Assembly: GCF_040932435.1 (NCBI RefSeq)
Contig: NZ_JBFQGA010000011.1
Coordinates: 86,594 to 150,593, forward strand
Source of the DNA: Kluyvera sp040932435
GTDB lineage: Bacteria > Pseudomonadota > Gammaproteobacteria > Enterobacterales > Enterobacteriaceae
DNA length: 64,000 nt
Direction of reading: 5' to 3'
Positions 34,150 through 42,322 of this stretch are shown in pieces. The notes under the pieces are model-generated. The model saw nothing but the letters and a program-made list of their open reading frames with translations, ran no database searches and was not told where the DNA came from. Both the position numbers and the translations under genes were made by a program. How positions within the stretch are numbered: the first letter of the stretch is position 1; the number at the start of each line of letters is the position of its first letter.

Positions 34150-34184
34150 AAAAACAAGGAGGTTCCCATCAGGGATGGGAACCT
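34150..34184 (-). terminator. Hairpin with T-run between malX-like and malI-like genes
   Basis: Read leftward: AGGTTCCCATC, CCT, GATGGGAACCT, then CCTTGTTTTTTG. An 11-bp perfect stem; probably a terminator or partial attenuator limiting repressor expression from the PTS promoter. Confidence 0.75.
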
Positions 34185-34206
34185 TCAACCGCTGACAATC
34201 TTATGA

Positions 34207-35706
34207 TTATTTACCAATCATCGTCGACATGGTTTCCGCGATAAATTGCGCTCGCGCGCCAAATATCACCTGAATACCGTTATCGCCGACGAAAACGACC
34301 CCGCGGGCGCCGATATTGTTCAGACCGTCCTTATCTACCGCCTTTTTATCTGCTACTTCAAGACGCAGACGGGTGATGCAAGAACCGACGGAGGCAATGT
34401 TGTGCTCGCCACCCAGTAGGCCGATGATATCAGTAGCCAGTTCGCTGTCGCTCTTATCATTGGCGGTCACCGTCGTTTCTGTACGACCAGGCGTTTTGAC
34501 ATCGAAACGACGGATCACAAAGCGGAAAGTGAAGTAGTAGATAAGCCCCATCGGCACGCCGACAATAATCGCGTTCAGGAAGTTGGTCTGGTAACCGTTG
34601 AATGACGGCAGGATGCCAAACGAGATGTAGTCGATAAGCCCGGCGGAGAACGATTTAGCAATGTGCGCATGCAGCAGGTACATCACCATGTAGGAGAGAC
34701 CGGCCATAATGGCGTTGAAGACGTAAAGAATCGGCGCCACGAAGATAAAGGTGAACTCTACCGGCTCGGTGATCCCGGTCAGGAAGCAGGTCAATGCAGC
34801 GGAGAACAGAATACCGGCTGCGATTTTCTTATTCTTGGTGTGTGCTTCGTGATACATCGCCAGACACGCCGCAGGCAGCGCAAACAGCATCAGCGGGAAC
34901 TCACCCTGCATGAATTTACCAGCATTCTGGTAGCTATCGCTGCTGAAGGATTTCACGCCTTCTTCCAGCATTTTGAACCAGATTGTTTGGTCGCCGTGGA
35001 TAACCTGCCCAGCTTGGGTGGTGTAGTCACCAAACGAGTACCAGAACGATGGATACCAGATGTGGTGCAGACCTAGCGGGATTAGCGCGCGTTCAACCAG
35101 ACCGAAGATAAAGGTAGAGGCAGCTTGGTTATCGCCGTTGATGATAACTGACAGCGCATCAATACCTGCCTGAATATGCTGCCAGATGTACGGCAGAATC
35201 AGCCCGAGTACAAACGACAGCAGGGCCGTGGCGATGGCGACAAAACGCTTGCCGGAGAAGAAGCCGAGGAATTCCGGCAACTGCAATTTATGGAAGCGGT
35301 TATAGCACCATGCCGCGAGGATGCCGCAAATCAGGCCACCAAAGACGCCCATTTGCAGGGTTGGGATGCCGACCACCATGGCGTATTTGCCGCCTTGCCC
35401 CGCCATTTCAGGGGTAATGCTGAGAACCGTACTGATGGTGATGTTGGTGACGAAGACCGAAACGGCCGCGGACAGTGCCGCAATACCGGACTCCGATGCG
35501 AGGCCGACGGCAGAGCCGATGGCGAAAAGCATCGGCAGGTTATCGAAGATAATTCCCCCCGCGTTCATCATCAGCGGCAGATGGAATTTATCCCCAAACG
35601 CCAGCAGCAGACCTGCCGCAGGCAGCAGCGAAATTGGCAGCATCAGCGCACGGCCAATCATCGACAGCTTGGAAAGCGATTTAACAAAACTCGATATCAG
35701 ACTCAT
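34207..35706 (-). CDS. malX-like: PTS permease IIC-IIB, MalX-like
   Basis: 499 residues. IIC domain with ERALIPLGLHHIWYPSFWYS and GITEPVEFTFIFVAP; C-terminal IIB domain with phospho-cysteine in SVGSCITRLRLEV. No IIA domain, so Crr-dependent. It belongs to the glucose/maltose branch like E. coli MalX and resembles the PTS at 30228 in layout but not in detail. No metabolic enzyme is linked to it apart from the MalI-like repressor (no malY), so the substrate cannot be inferred from neighbours. Confidence 0.88.
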   Translation of the reverse strand: MSLISSFVKSLSKLSMIGRALMLPISLLPAAGLLLAFGDKFHLPLMMNAGGIIFDNLPMLFAIGSAVGLASESGIAALSAAVSVFVTNITISTVLSITPEMAGQGGKYAMVVGIPTLQMGVFGGLICGILAAWCYNRFHKLQLPEFLGFFSGKRFVAIATALLSFVLGLILPYIWQHIQAGIDALSVIINGDNQAASTFIFGLVERALIPLGLHHIWYPSFWYSFGDYTTQAGQVIHGDQTIWFKMLEEGVKSFSSDSYQNAGKFMQGEFPLMLFALPAACLAMYHEAHTKNKKIAAGILFSAALTCFLTGITEPVEFTFIFVAPILYVFNAIMAGLSYMVMYLLHAHIAKSFSAGLIDYISFGILPSFNGYQTNFLNAIIVGVPMGLIYYFTFRFVIRRFDVKTPGRTETTVTANDKSDSELATDIIGLLGGEHNIASVGSCITRLRLEVADKKAVDKDGLNNIGARGVVFVGDNGIQVIFGARAQFIAETMSTMIGK

Positions 35707-35779
35707 ACTGATTTCCCCCGAATAGCCGCCTCTTCGTGCGTGCTTTTCATAACCCTGTTTATAGTGAGTATAACGTTTT

Positions 35780-35795
35780 AGTAGAACGTTCTACT
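35780..35795. promoter_or_regulatory. LacI-family operator upstream of malX-like PTS
   Basis: Perfect 16-bp palindrome AGTAGAACGTTCTACT with the central CG typical of LacI-family operators (the MalI site in E. coli is AAACGTTT-centred). A related half-match TAACGTTTTA lies at 35771-35780. Confidence 0.7.
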
Positions 35796-36043
35796 TATCG
35801 TGAAACAACCCATTAACGTCTGCAATAGAATTTTGGTTTAGACTTACGATGTTTAAGAAATATGCGATATACATCGCAAATTTAATTGCGTATAAAAAGT
35901 GAGGACATTGTTGTTAATAGCGGCGAGCTATAAGTTGTGAGGTGGTTATAACGTATACAGATGAGGGTTTTTCATCTGCGCTGAATATTACTCTCCTTCT
36001 GTGCCGATCTTTCTATTGACGCCCGTCGGCTTTTGCGGCATTT

Positions 36044-36075
36044 TTACATCCAGACGTCTAAACGGATAGATGTTT
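36044..36075 (+). promoter_or_regulatory. MetJ operator of metF
   Basis: Tandem 8-bp units TTACATCC, AGACGTCT (perfect consensus at 36052-36059), AAACGGAT, AGATGTTT upstream of metF. Confidence 0.87.
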
Positions 36076-36115
36076 ACAACACAACAATAATGACACGCGA
36101 TTGATGAGGTAAGGT

Positions 36116-37000
36116 ATGAGCTTTTTTCACGCCAACCAGCGGGAAGCGCTGAACCAGAGTCTGGCCGAAGTCGGGCAGATTAACGTTTCTTTTGAGTTTT
36201 TCCCGCCGCGCACCAGTGAAATGGAACAAACCCTGTGGAACTCTATCGATCGCCTAAGCAGCCTGAAGCCTAAATTTGTCTCGGTGACCTACGGCGCGAA
36301 CTCCGGTGAACGCGACCGTACGCACAGCATCATTAAAGGCATTAAAGACCGTACCGGTCTCGAAGCGGTGCCGCACCTAACCTGCATTGATGCCAGCCGG
36401 GATGAGCTGCGCGCCATCGCCCAGGATTACTGGAACAACGGTATTCGCCATATAGTGGCCCTGCGCGGCGACCTGCCGCCGGGCAGCGGTAAGCCGGATA
36501 TGTATGCCGCCGACTTGGTGACGCTGTTAAAGGACGTTGCGGATTTTGATATCTCCGTCGCCGCCTATCCAGAGGTTCACCCGGAAGCGAAGAGCGCCCA
36601 GGCCGATCTGCTCAACTTGAAGCGTAAAGTGGATGCGGGCGCGAACCGCGCAATTACCCAGTTCTTCTTCGACGTGGAAAGCTACCTGCGTTTTCGCGAC
36701 CGCTGTGTCACCGCGGGTATTGATGTGGAAATCATCCCCGGTATTCTGCCGGTCTCAAACTTCAAGCAGGCGAAGAAGTTTGCCGACATGACCAACGTGC
36801 GTATTCCTGCGTGGATGTCGCAGATGTTCAATGGCCTTGATGATGATGCCGAAACCCGCAAGCTGGTGGGGGCGAACATAGCGATGGACATGGTGAAAAT
36901 TCTCAGCCGTGAAGGAGTGAAGGATTTCCACTTCTACACGCTGAATCGCGCGGAAATGAGCTACGCCATCTGCCATACCCTGGGCGTGCGTCCGGCGTAA
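36116..37000 (+). CDS. metF: 5,10-methylenetetrahydrofolate reductase
   Basis: 294 residues (E. coli 296). A FAD enzyme that reduces methylene-THF to methyl-THF, the methyl donor for methionine synthesis. The motif NVSFEFFPPRTSEMEQTLW includes the catalytic Glu; VALRGDLPPG and AAYPEVHPEA are family blocks. In E. coli it follows metL directly; here a 10-kb island separates them, but its own MetJ boxes remain. Confidence 0.99.
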   Translation: MSFFHANQREALNQSLAEVGQINVSFEFFPPRTSEMEQTLWNSIDRLSSLKPKFVSVTYGANSGERDRTHSIIKGIKDRTGLEAVPHLTCIDASRDELRAIAQDYWNNGIRHIVALRGDLPPGSGKPDMYAADLVTLLKDVADFDISVAAYPEVHPEAKSAQADLLNLKRKVDAGANRAITQFFFDVESYLRFRDRCVTAGIDVEIIPGILPVSNFKQAKKFADMTNVRIPAWMSQMFNGLDDDAETRKLVGANIAMDMVKILSREGVKDFHFYTLNRAEMSYAICHTLGVRPA

Positions 37001-37002
37001 TA

Positions 37003-37046
37003 TTTTGCCGGGTGGCGGCTTTGCCTTACCCGGCCTACGGCGTCAA
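37003..37046. repeat. REP element after metF
   Basis: GCCGGGTGGCGGCTTTGCC and TTACCCGGCCTACGGCG form the REP palindrome. Confidence 0.8.
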
Positions 37047-37088
37047 ACAATCGCCCTGATAGTCACAACTACCGGGTAAATCCCCAAC

Positions 37089-37115
37089 AAAAGCCCTGTT
37101 TATGCGGGGCTTTTG
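37089..37115 (+). terminator. Terminator before yijE
   Basis: CAAAAGCCC and GGGGCTTTTG pair around a short loop, ending in TTTT. Probably ends metF transcription. Confidence 0.75.
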
Positions 37116-37158
37116 CGCAGTATAGTAGCGGCCATCACATCACCGTTACGGACTTACC

Positions 37159-38067
37159 ATGACCACTGAAGGGAAAAGCAATCCGCTGGCGCTTGTTGGC
37201 CTGCTGGTGCTGACGCTCATCTGGAGCTATAGCTGGATTGCAATGAAACAGGTGACGCTATATATCGGCGCCTTCGACTTCACCGCGCTACGCTGCATCT
37301 TCGGCGCACTGCTCCTGTTTATCGTTTTACGCCTGCGCGGTCGCGGCATGCGGCCCACACCCTTTATCCCGACGTTGGCGATTGCGCTGCTGCAAAGCTG
37401 CGGCATGATAGGACTCGCTCAATGGGCGCTGGTGAGTGGCGGGGCGGGGAAAGTCGCCATTCTCACTTACACGATGCCGTTTTGGGTGGTGATTCTGGCA
37501 GCGTTGTTTTTAGGTGAGCGAATGCGCCGGCTGCAATATGCCGCCATTGGCGTCGCGGCGGTGGGGCTGTGCCTAGTGATGCAGCCGTGGCAGCTCTCCC
37601 TCTCCTCGATGAAAAGCGCGCTGCTGGCAGTTCTCTCTGGCATTAGCTGGGGGGCGAGTGCGATTGTCGCCAAGCGACTGTATCAACGTCGTCCCGGCCT
37701 CGATTTACTGGCGCTCACCAGTTGGCAAATGCTATATGCCGCGATAGTGATGAGCGTTGTCGCGCTGCTGGTGCCGCAGCGTTCCGTTGACTGGCAACCC
37801 ACTGTTTTCTGGGCACTGAGCTACAGCGCGGTTCTGGCGACGGCGCTAGCTTGGAGCCTGTGGCTGTACGTTCTACGCAATCTGCCCGCCAGCATTGCCA
37901 GTCTAAGCACCTTGGCGGTGCCGGTATTTGGTGTTCTGTTCTCTTGGTGGTTATTGGGCGAAAAGCCAGATGGCCTCGAAAGCCTCGGCATTGTGCTGAT
38001 TGTTTTTGCGCTGGCGATAGTCAGCTTGAAAAAACGTGCGCCCCAGATCCATTCATCAGTTAAATAA
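37159..38067 (+). CDS. yijE: EamA/DMT-family inner-membrane exporter YijE
   Basis: 302 residues with about ten TM helices in two EamA repeats. WSYSWIAMKQVT, ALRCIFGALLLF, AQWALVSGGAGKVAIL and SGISWGASAIVAKRLYQR are nearly identical to E. coli YijE (301 residues), which has been associated with cystine export. In E. coli yijE follows katG; here it lies between metF and katG in the same direction. Confidence 0.93.
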   Translation: MTTEGKSNPLALVGLLVLTLIWSYSWIAMKQVTLYIGAFDFTALRCIFGALLLFIVLRLRGRGMRPTPFIPTLAIALLQSCGMIGLAQWALVSGGAGKVAILTYTMPFWVVILAALFLGERMRRLQYAAIGVAAVGLCLVMQPWQLSLSSMKSALLAVLSGISWGASAIVAKRLYQRRPGLDLLALTSWQMLYAAIVMSVVALLVPQRSVDWQPTVFWALSYSAVLATALAWSLWLYVLRNLPASIASLSTLAVPVFGVLFSWWLLGEKPDGLESLGIVLIVFALAIVSLKKRAPQIHSSVK

Positions 38068-38290
38068 TCATAAATACCCTTATTTTTCTGTGGCTTTGTA
38101 ATCGTTTCTCCTGATTGATCACAGTCGACCGACCTCTTTTTATGGCAGGATAAAGCTGGCCTACGTAGAAATTCCTCTTTGTGAAGGGAAAAATAAGAGG
38201 AATTAACTATCAAATCCGTGGGTCATTTCAGCTATAACTTATCAGCATGGGTGTATATCTTAATGATAAATACTGTAAGGGAGCATAGTG

Positions 38291-40465
38291 ATGAGCACGC
38301 CAGACGATAACCAGAACGCAGGTAAATGTCCTTTCCACCAAGGTGGTGGGCACGATCAGAGCGCCGGTGCCGGCACCTCCACCAAAGACTGGTGGCCGAA
38401 GCAGCTTCGCGTCGATCTTCTTAATCAGCATTCCAATCGGTCCAACCCGCTAGGCGAGGATTTCGATTATCACAAAGAATTCAGCAAACTGGACTATTCC
38501 GCGTTAAAAGGCGATATCCGCGCGCTGTTAACTGAATCGCAATCTTGGTGGCCTGCCGACTGGGGCAGCTACGTTGGCCTGTTTATCCGCATGGCATGGC
38601 ACGGCGCGGGGACCTACCGCTCCATGGACGGTCGTGGTGGCGCAGGGCGCGGTCAGCAACGTTTTGCTCCGCTGAACTCATGGCCGGACAACGTCAGCCT
38701 CGATAAAGCCCGTCGTCTGCTGTGGCCAATCAAGCAGAAATACGGTCAGAAAATTTCTTGGGCCGACCTGTATATCCTTGCGGGCAACGTGGCGCTGGAA
38801 AACTCCGGCTTCCGTACCTTTGGTTTCGGCGCTGGACGTGAAGACGTTTGGGAACCAGATCTGGACGTTAACTGGGGTGATGAAAAAGCCTGGTTGGCGC
38901 ACCGTGACCCGGAAGAGCTGGCAAAACGTCCGCTGGCGGCAACCGAAATGGGCCTCATCTATGTAAACCCTGAAGGGCCAAATGCCAGCGGTGAACCGCT
39001 GTCTGCGGCATCGGCGATCCGCGCCACCTTCGGTAACATGGGTATGGACGACGAAGAGACCGTCGCGCTGATTGCCGGTGGCCACACGCTGGGTAAAACT
39101 CACGGTGCGGCAGAAGCCACGCACGTTGGTGCTGACCCGGAAGCTGCACCTATTGAAGCGCAGGGCTTAGGCTGGGCTAACAGCTTTGGCAGCGGCGCGG
39201 GCAAAGACGCCATTACTTCCGGCCTGGAAGTTGTCTGGACACAGACGCCAACGCAGTGGAGCAACTATTTCTTCGAGAACCTGTTCAAATATGAATGGGT
39301 ACAGACCCGCAGCCCGGCGGGCGCAATTCAGTTTGAGGCGGTTGATGCGCCTGACCTGATCCCCGATCCGTTCGACCCGTCTAAAAAACGCAAACCAACT
39401 ATGTTGGTTACCGACCTGACGCTGCGTATGGACCCGGACTTTGAGAAAATTTCCCGTCGTTTCCTGAACGATCCGCAGGCTTTTAATGAAGCCTTCGCTC
39501 GCGCATGGTTCAAACTGACCCACCGTGATATGGGGCCAAAAGCACGTTACATTGGCCCGGAAGTGCCGAAAGAAGATCTGATTTGGCAGGATCCGCTGCC
39601 ACATGCGTTCTTCAACCCGACCGCTGAAGATATCGAAAGCCTGAAAGCGGAAATTGCTGCATCGGGCCTGTCCGTCAGCGAGTTGGTCTCCGTGGCTTGG
39701 GCTTCTGCATCCACTTTCCGTGGCGGCGACAAGCGTGGCGGCGCGAACGGCGCACGTCTGGCACTGGCTCCGCAGCGTGACTGGGAAGTGAACGCCGCAG
39801 CCGCGCGCGTTCTGCCGGTGCTTGAGGGCATCTATAAGTCTGCGCACAAAGCGTCGCTGGCCGATATCATCGTGCTGGCAGGCGTTGTGGGTGTAGAGCA
39901 GGCGGCAAAAGCCGCTGGCGTTAACATCAAGGTTCCGTTCTCTCCAGGCCGCGTTGATGCGCGTCAGGATCAGACGGATATCGAGATGTTTGAGCTGCTC
40001 AAGCCGGTAGCCGATGGTTTCCGTAACTATCGTGCTGCACCGGGCGAAGCGACCACTGAGTCACTGCTGATTGATAAAGCACAGCTGCTGACGCTGACCG
40101 CTCCAGAAATGACGGTGTTGGTCGGTGGCCTGCGTGTGCTGGGCGCGAACTTCGACGAAAGCCAGCATGGCGTCTTTACCGACAACGTGGGCGTACTCAG
40201 CACTGATTTCTTCGCCAATCTGCTGGATATGCGCACCGAGTGGAAAGCAACCGATGCGTCTTCTGAACTGTTCGAAGGCCGTGACCGCGCGAGCGGTGAA
40301 GTGAAATACACCGCGACCCGTGCGGACTTGGTATTTGGCTCCAACGCCGTACTGCGCGCACTGGCTGAGGTTTATGCTTCCAACGATGCGAAAGAGAAGT
40401 TTGTTAAGGACTTCGTGGCCGCATGGGTGAAAGTGATGAACCTAGACCGTTTCGACCTGCTGTAA
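38291..40465 (+). CDS. katG: Catalase-peroxidase HPI
   Basis: 724 residues (E. coli 726). Heme enzyme that destroys H2O2. Distal Arg100, Trp103 and His104 (IRMAWHGAGTYR), proximal His in IAGGHTLGKTHGA, and a C-terminal non-catalytic peroxidase-like half. The ATG at 38291 matches the E. coli start; the adjoining GTG is not needed. Expected to be activated by OxyR (in this window); the 223-bp upstream region ends in an A/G-rich ribosome site, and I could not place an OxyR site with confidence. Confidence 0.99.
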   Translation: MSTPDDNQNAGKCPFHQGGGHDQSAGAGTSTKDWWPKQLRVDLLNQHSNRSNPLGEDFDYHKEFSKLDYSALKGDIRALLTESQSWWPADWGSYVGLFIRMAWHGAGTYRSMDGRGGAGRGQQRFAPLNSWPDNVSLDKARRLLWPIKQKYGQKISWADLYILAGNVALENSGFRTFGFGAGREDVWEPDLDVNWGDEKAWLAHRDPEELAKRPLAATEMGLIYVNPEGPNASGEPLSAASAIRATFGNMGMDDEETVALIAGGHTLGKTHGAAEATHVGADPEAAPIEAQGLGWANSFGSGAGKDAITSGLEVVWTQTPTQWSNYFFENLFKYEWVQTRSPAGAIQFEAVDAPDLIPDPFDPSKKRKPTMLVTDLTLRMDPDFEKISRRFLNDPQAFNEAFARAWFKLTHRDMGPKARYIGPEVPKEDLIWQDPLPHAFFNPTAEDIESLKAEIAASGLSVSELVSVAWASASTFRGGDKRGGANGARLALAPQRDWEVNAAAARVLPVLEGIYKSAHKASLADIIVLAGVVGVEQAAKAAGVNIKVPFSPGRVDARQDQTDIEMFELLKPVADGFRNYRAAPGEATTESLLIDKAQLLTLTAPEMTVLVGGLRVLGANFDESQHGVFTDNVGVLSTDFFANLLDMRTEWKATDASSELFEGRDRASGEVKYTATRADLVFGSNAVLRALAEVYASNDAKEKFVKDFVAAWVKVMNLDRFDLL

Positions 40466-40480
40466 GGGTTGTTGATACAA

Positions 40481-40507
40481 AAAAATCCCCGCGAAAGCGG
40501 GGATTTT
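40481..40507. terminator. Terminator between katG and gldA
   Basis: Perfect stem AAAATCCCCGC / GCGGGGATTTT with a GAAA loop; A and T runs on both sides suit the two convergent genes. Confidence 0.9.
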
Positions 40508-40532
40508 TGTTTGTGGGGTTAGGGTGAGGGGA

Positions 40533-41636
40533 TTACTCCCACTCGTGCAGGAAACGCTGCCCGTATTGGTCAGTAACCAGCAGTGCCGCATACACACGGT
40601 CAGGGTCCGCGCCGCCTGGCATATTATGGATGGTTTCCCCTTCTGCACAGGCAGCCTGAGCTACCAGACGCATTTTCGCAGGGATATCGTCTTTAATATC
40701 CAGCTGTGCCAAGGTGATTGGCAGACCGACGCTGTGGCACAAGGCGGCCACGGTTTCAATTTCGTCTACTGGGGCGTTTTCCAGCACCAACTGGGTGAGC
40801 GTGCCGAATGCTACTTTTTCTCCGTGATAGAAATGGTGTGCGTCAGGGATCGCCGTCATGCCGTTATGAATGGCGTGCGCCGCTGCGAGACCACCGCTTT
40901 CAAAACCGACGCCGCTGAGGTAGGTATTGGCCTCAATGACACGTTCCAGTGCAGGCGTCACTACGTGCTGTTCGGCGGCCAGCATCGCTTTTTCGCCTTC
41001 TTCAATCAGCGTGTTGTAGCACAGTTCAGCCAGCGCCAGCGCGGCCTGAGTGCATTGACCACCGGCCATTGTTTTTGCCCCGCTGCGCGAACAGGCGCGG
41101 GCTTCAAACCAAGTTGCCAGCGCATCGCCAATGCCGGCAGCCAGCAAACGTGCCGGGGCACCGGCAACAATTTTGGTGTCGACGATAACCATGTTCGGGT
41201 TATGCGGCAGCATCAGGTAGCGGTCAAACTCGCCGTCATCGGTGTAGAGAACTGACAGCGCGCTGCACGGCGCATCGGTGGAAGCGATGGTCGGCACAAT
41301 GGCGACCGGCAGATTCATAAAGTGGGCCAGCGCTTTCGCCGTATCCAATGTTTTCCCGCCGCCGATGCCTAAAATAGCGCTGCATTTGGCGCTGTTCGCC
41401 ACATCTTGCAGACGGTTAATTTCGTTTTGCGAGCACTCGCCGCCAAACGGGGCGATTTCTACCGCCAGGCCCGCGCGGGTTAGGCTCGTGCGCAGCGTCT
41501 CTTCAGCAAAGCCCAGCACAAATTTATCGCCCACGACCAGCCAGCTGTTAGCCATTGGCGTTAGGTAATCACCAAGACGAGTGATGACGTCAGCACCTTG
41601 AATATACTTACCTGGTGATTGAATTATGTGATCCAT
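40533..41636 (-). CDS. gldA: Glycerol dehydrogenase
   Basis: 367 residues, the E. coli length. A zinc- and NAD-dependent iron-type alcohol dehydrogenase that oxidises glycerol to dihydroxyacetone or works in reverse on methylglyoxal. GIGGGKTLDTAKALA binds NAD; zinc ligands lie in AAGIGDALATWFEA, AAAHAIHNGM and HFYHGEKVAFG. It is 11 bases downstream of fsaB and probably cotranscribed with fsaB and ptsA. Confidence 0.99.
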   Translation of the reverse strand: MDHIIQSPGKYIQGADVITRLGDYLTPMANSWLVVGDKFVLGFAEETLRTSLTRAGLAVEIAPFGGECSQNEINRLQDVANSAKCSAILGIGGGKTLDTAKALAHFMNLPVAIVPTIASTDAPCSALSVLYTDDGEFDRYLMLPHNPNMVIVDTKIVAGAPARLLAAGIGDALATWFEARACSRSGAKTMAGGQCTQAALALAELCYNTLIEEGEKAMLAAEQHVVTPALERVIEANTYLSGVGFESGGLAAAHAIHNGMTAIPDAHHFYHGEKVAFGTLTQLVLENAPVDEIETVAALCHSVGLPITLAQLDIKDDIPAKMRLVAQAACAEGETIHNMPGGADPDRVYAALLVTDQYGQRFLHEWE

Positions 41637-41647
41637 ACATTTCTCCG

Positions 41648-42310
41648 TTACAGGTTCAGATGACCAAATGCGTTTTTCCAGTCTTGCTCGAACTTCTCTA
41701 TAGCTGACTCTACCGCGGGCGTGCCGAGCATTTGTTGCGCTACATCTAAAGGAAGGGTGATGGCTTCACATCCCGCCAGTAAACAGTCCAGTGCTTGGCG
41801 CGGGGTTTTAAAGCTGGCGGCGAGCACTTTGCTTTCCGGCGCGTGAAGCTCCAATAGGGATTGCAACTCTTGCACCATACGGATGCCGTCGCCGCCCTGG
41901 GCGTCAACGCGGTTGACGTATGGGGCGACGTATTTCGCCCCGGCGAGGGCCGCCAGCAGCCCCTGCGAGGCGCTATAGACGGCGGTGCCAAGTGTTGGGA
42001 TGCCTTCTTTTTTCAGCAATTTGATCGCGGCTAGCCCTTCGGCGGTGACCGGGACTTTGACCACAATGCCCGGCACCGCAGCGTTGAGTTTACGCGCGTC
42101 GTCGACCATACCGTCGGCGGTGCGGCTCATGGTTTGGGCGAACAGTGTGCCGTTTTCGCCAATCGCTTTTTTCAGGCGTGGCAGCACGTCCCAGATGGAC
42201 TCGCGGCTGGCGGCGACGATGCTCGGATTGGTCGTGACGCCGACTATCGGGAAAATTCGGGCCAGACGTTCAACTTCCTGCACGTTGGCGGTGTCCAGAT
42301 ACAGTTCCAT
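41648..42310 (-). CDS. fsaB: Fructose-6-phosphate aldolase 2 (transaldolase-like FsaB)
   Basis: 220 residues, the E. coli length. Cleaves fructose-6-P to dihydroxyacetone and glyceraldehyde-3-P; Schiff-base Lys85 in IVVKVPVTAEG. The dihydroxyacetone can go to the neighbouring GldA, and the PTS-like genes upstream suggest a shared physiological role. 12 bases separate it from ptsA. Confidence 0.98.
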   Translation of the reverse strand: MELYLDTANVQEVERLARIFPIVGVTTNPSIVAASRESIWDVLPRLKKAIGENGTLFAQTMSRTADGMVDDARKLNAAVPGIVVKVPVTAEGLAAIKLLKKEGIPTLGTAVYSASQGLLAALAGAKYVAPYVNRVDAQGGDGIRMVQELQSLLELHAPESKVLAASFKTPRQALDCLLAGCEAITLPLDVAQQMLGTPAVESAIEKFEQDWKNAFGHLNL

Positions 42311-42322
42311 GTTATTTCCTCT

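Larger units (their letters stand above)
35707..36115. other. Intergenic region between malX-like and metF
   Basis: 409 bases with no gene that I can support. The left part holds the LacI-type operator near the malX-like promoter, the right end the MetJ boxes of metF; the AT-rich middle (35830-35990) shows nothing recognisable. Confidence 0.6.
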
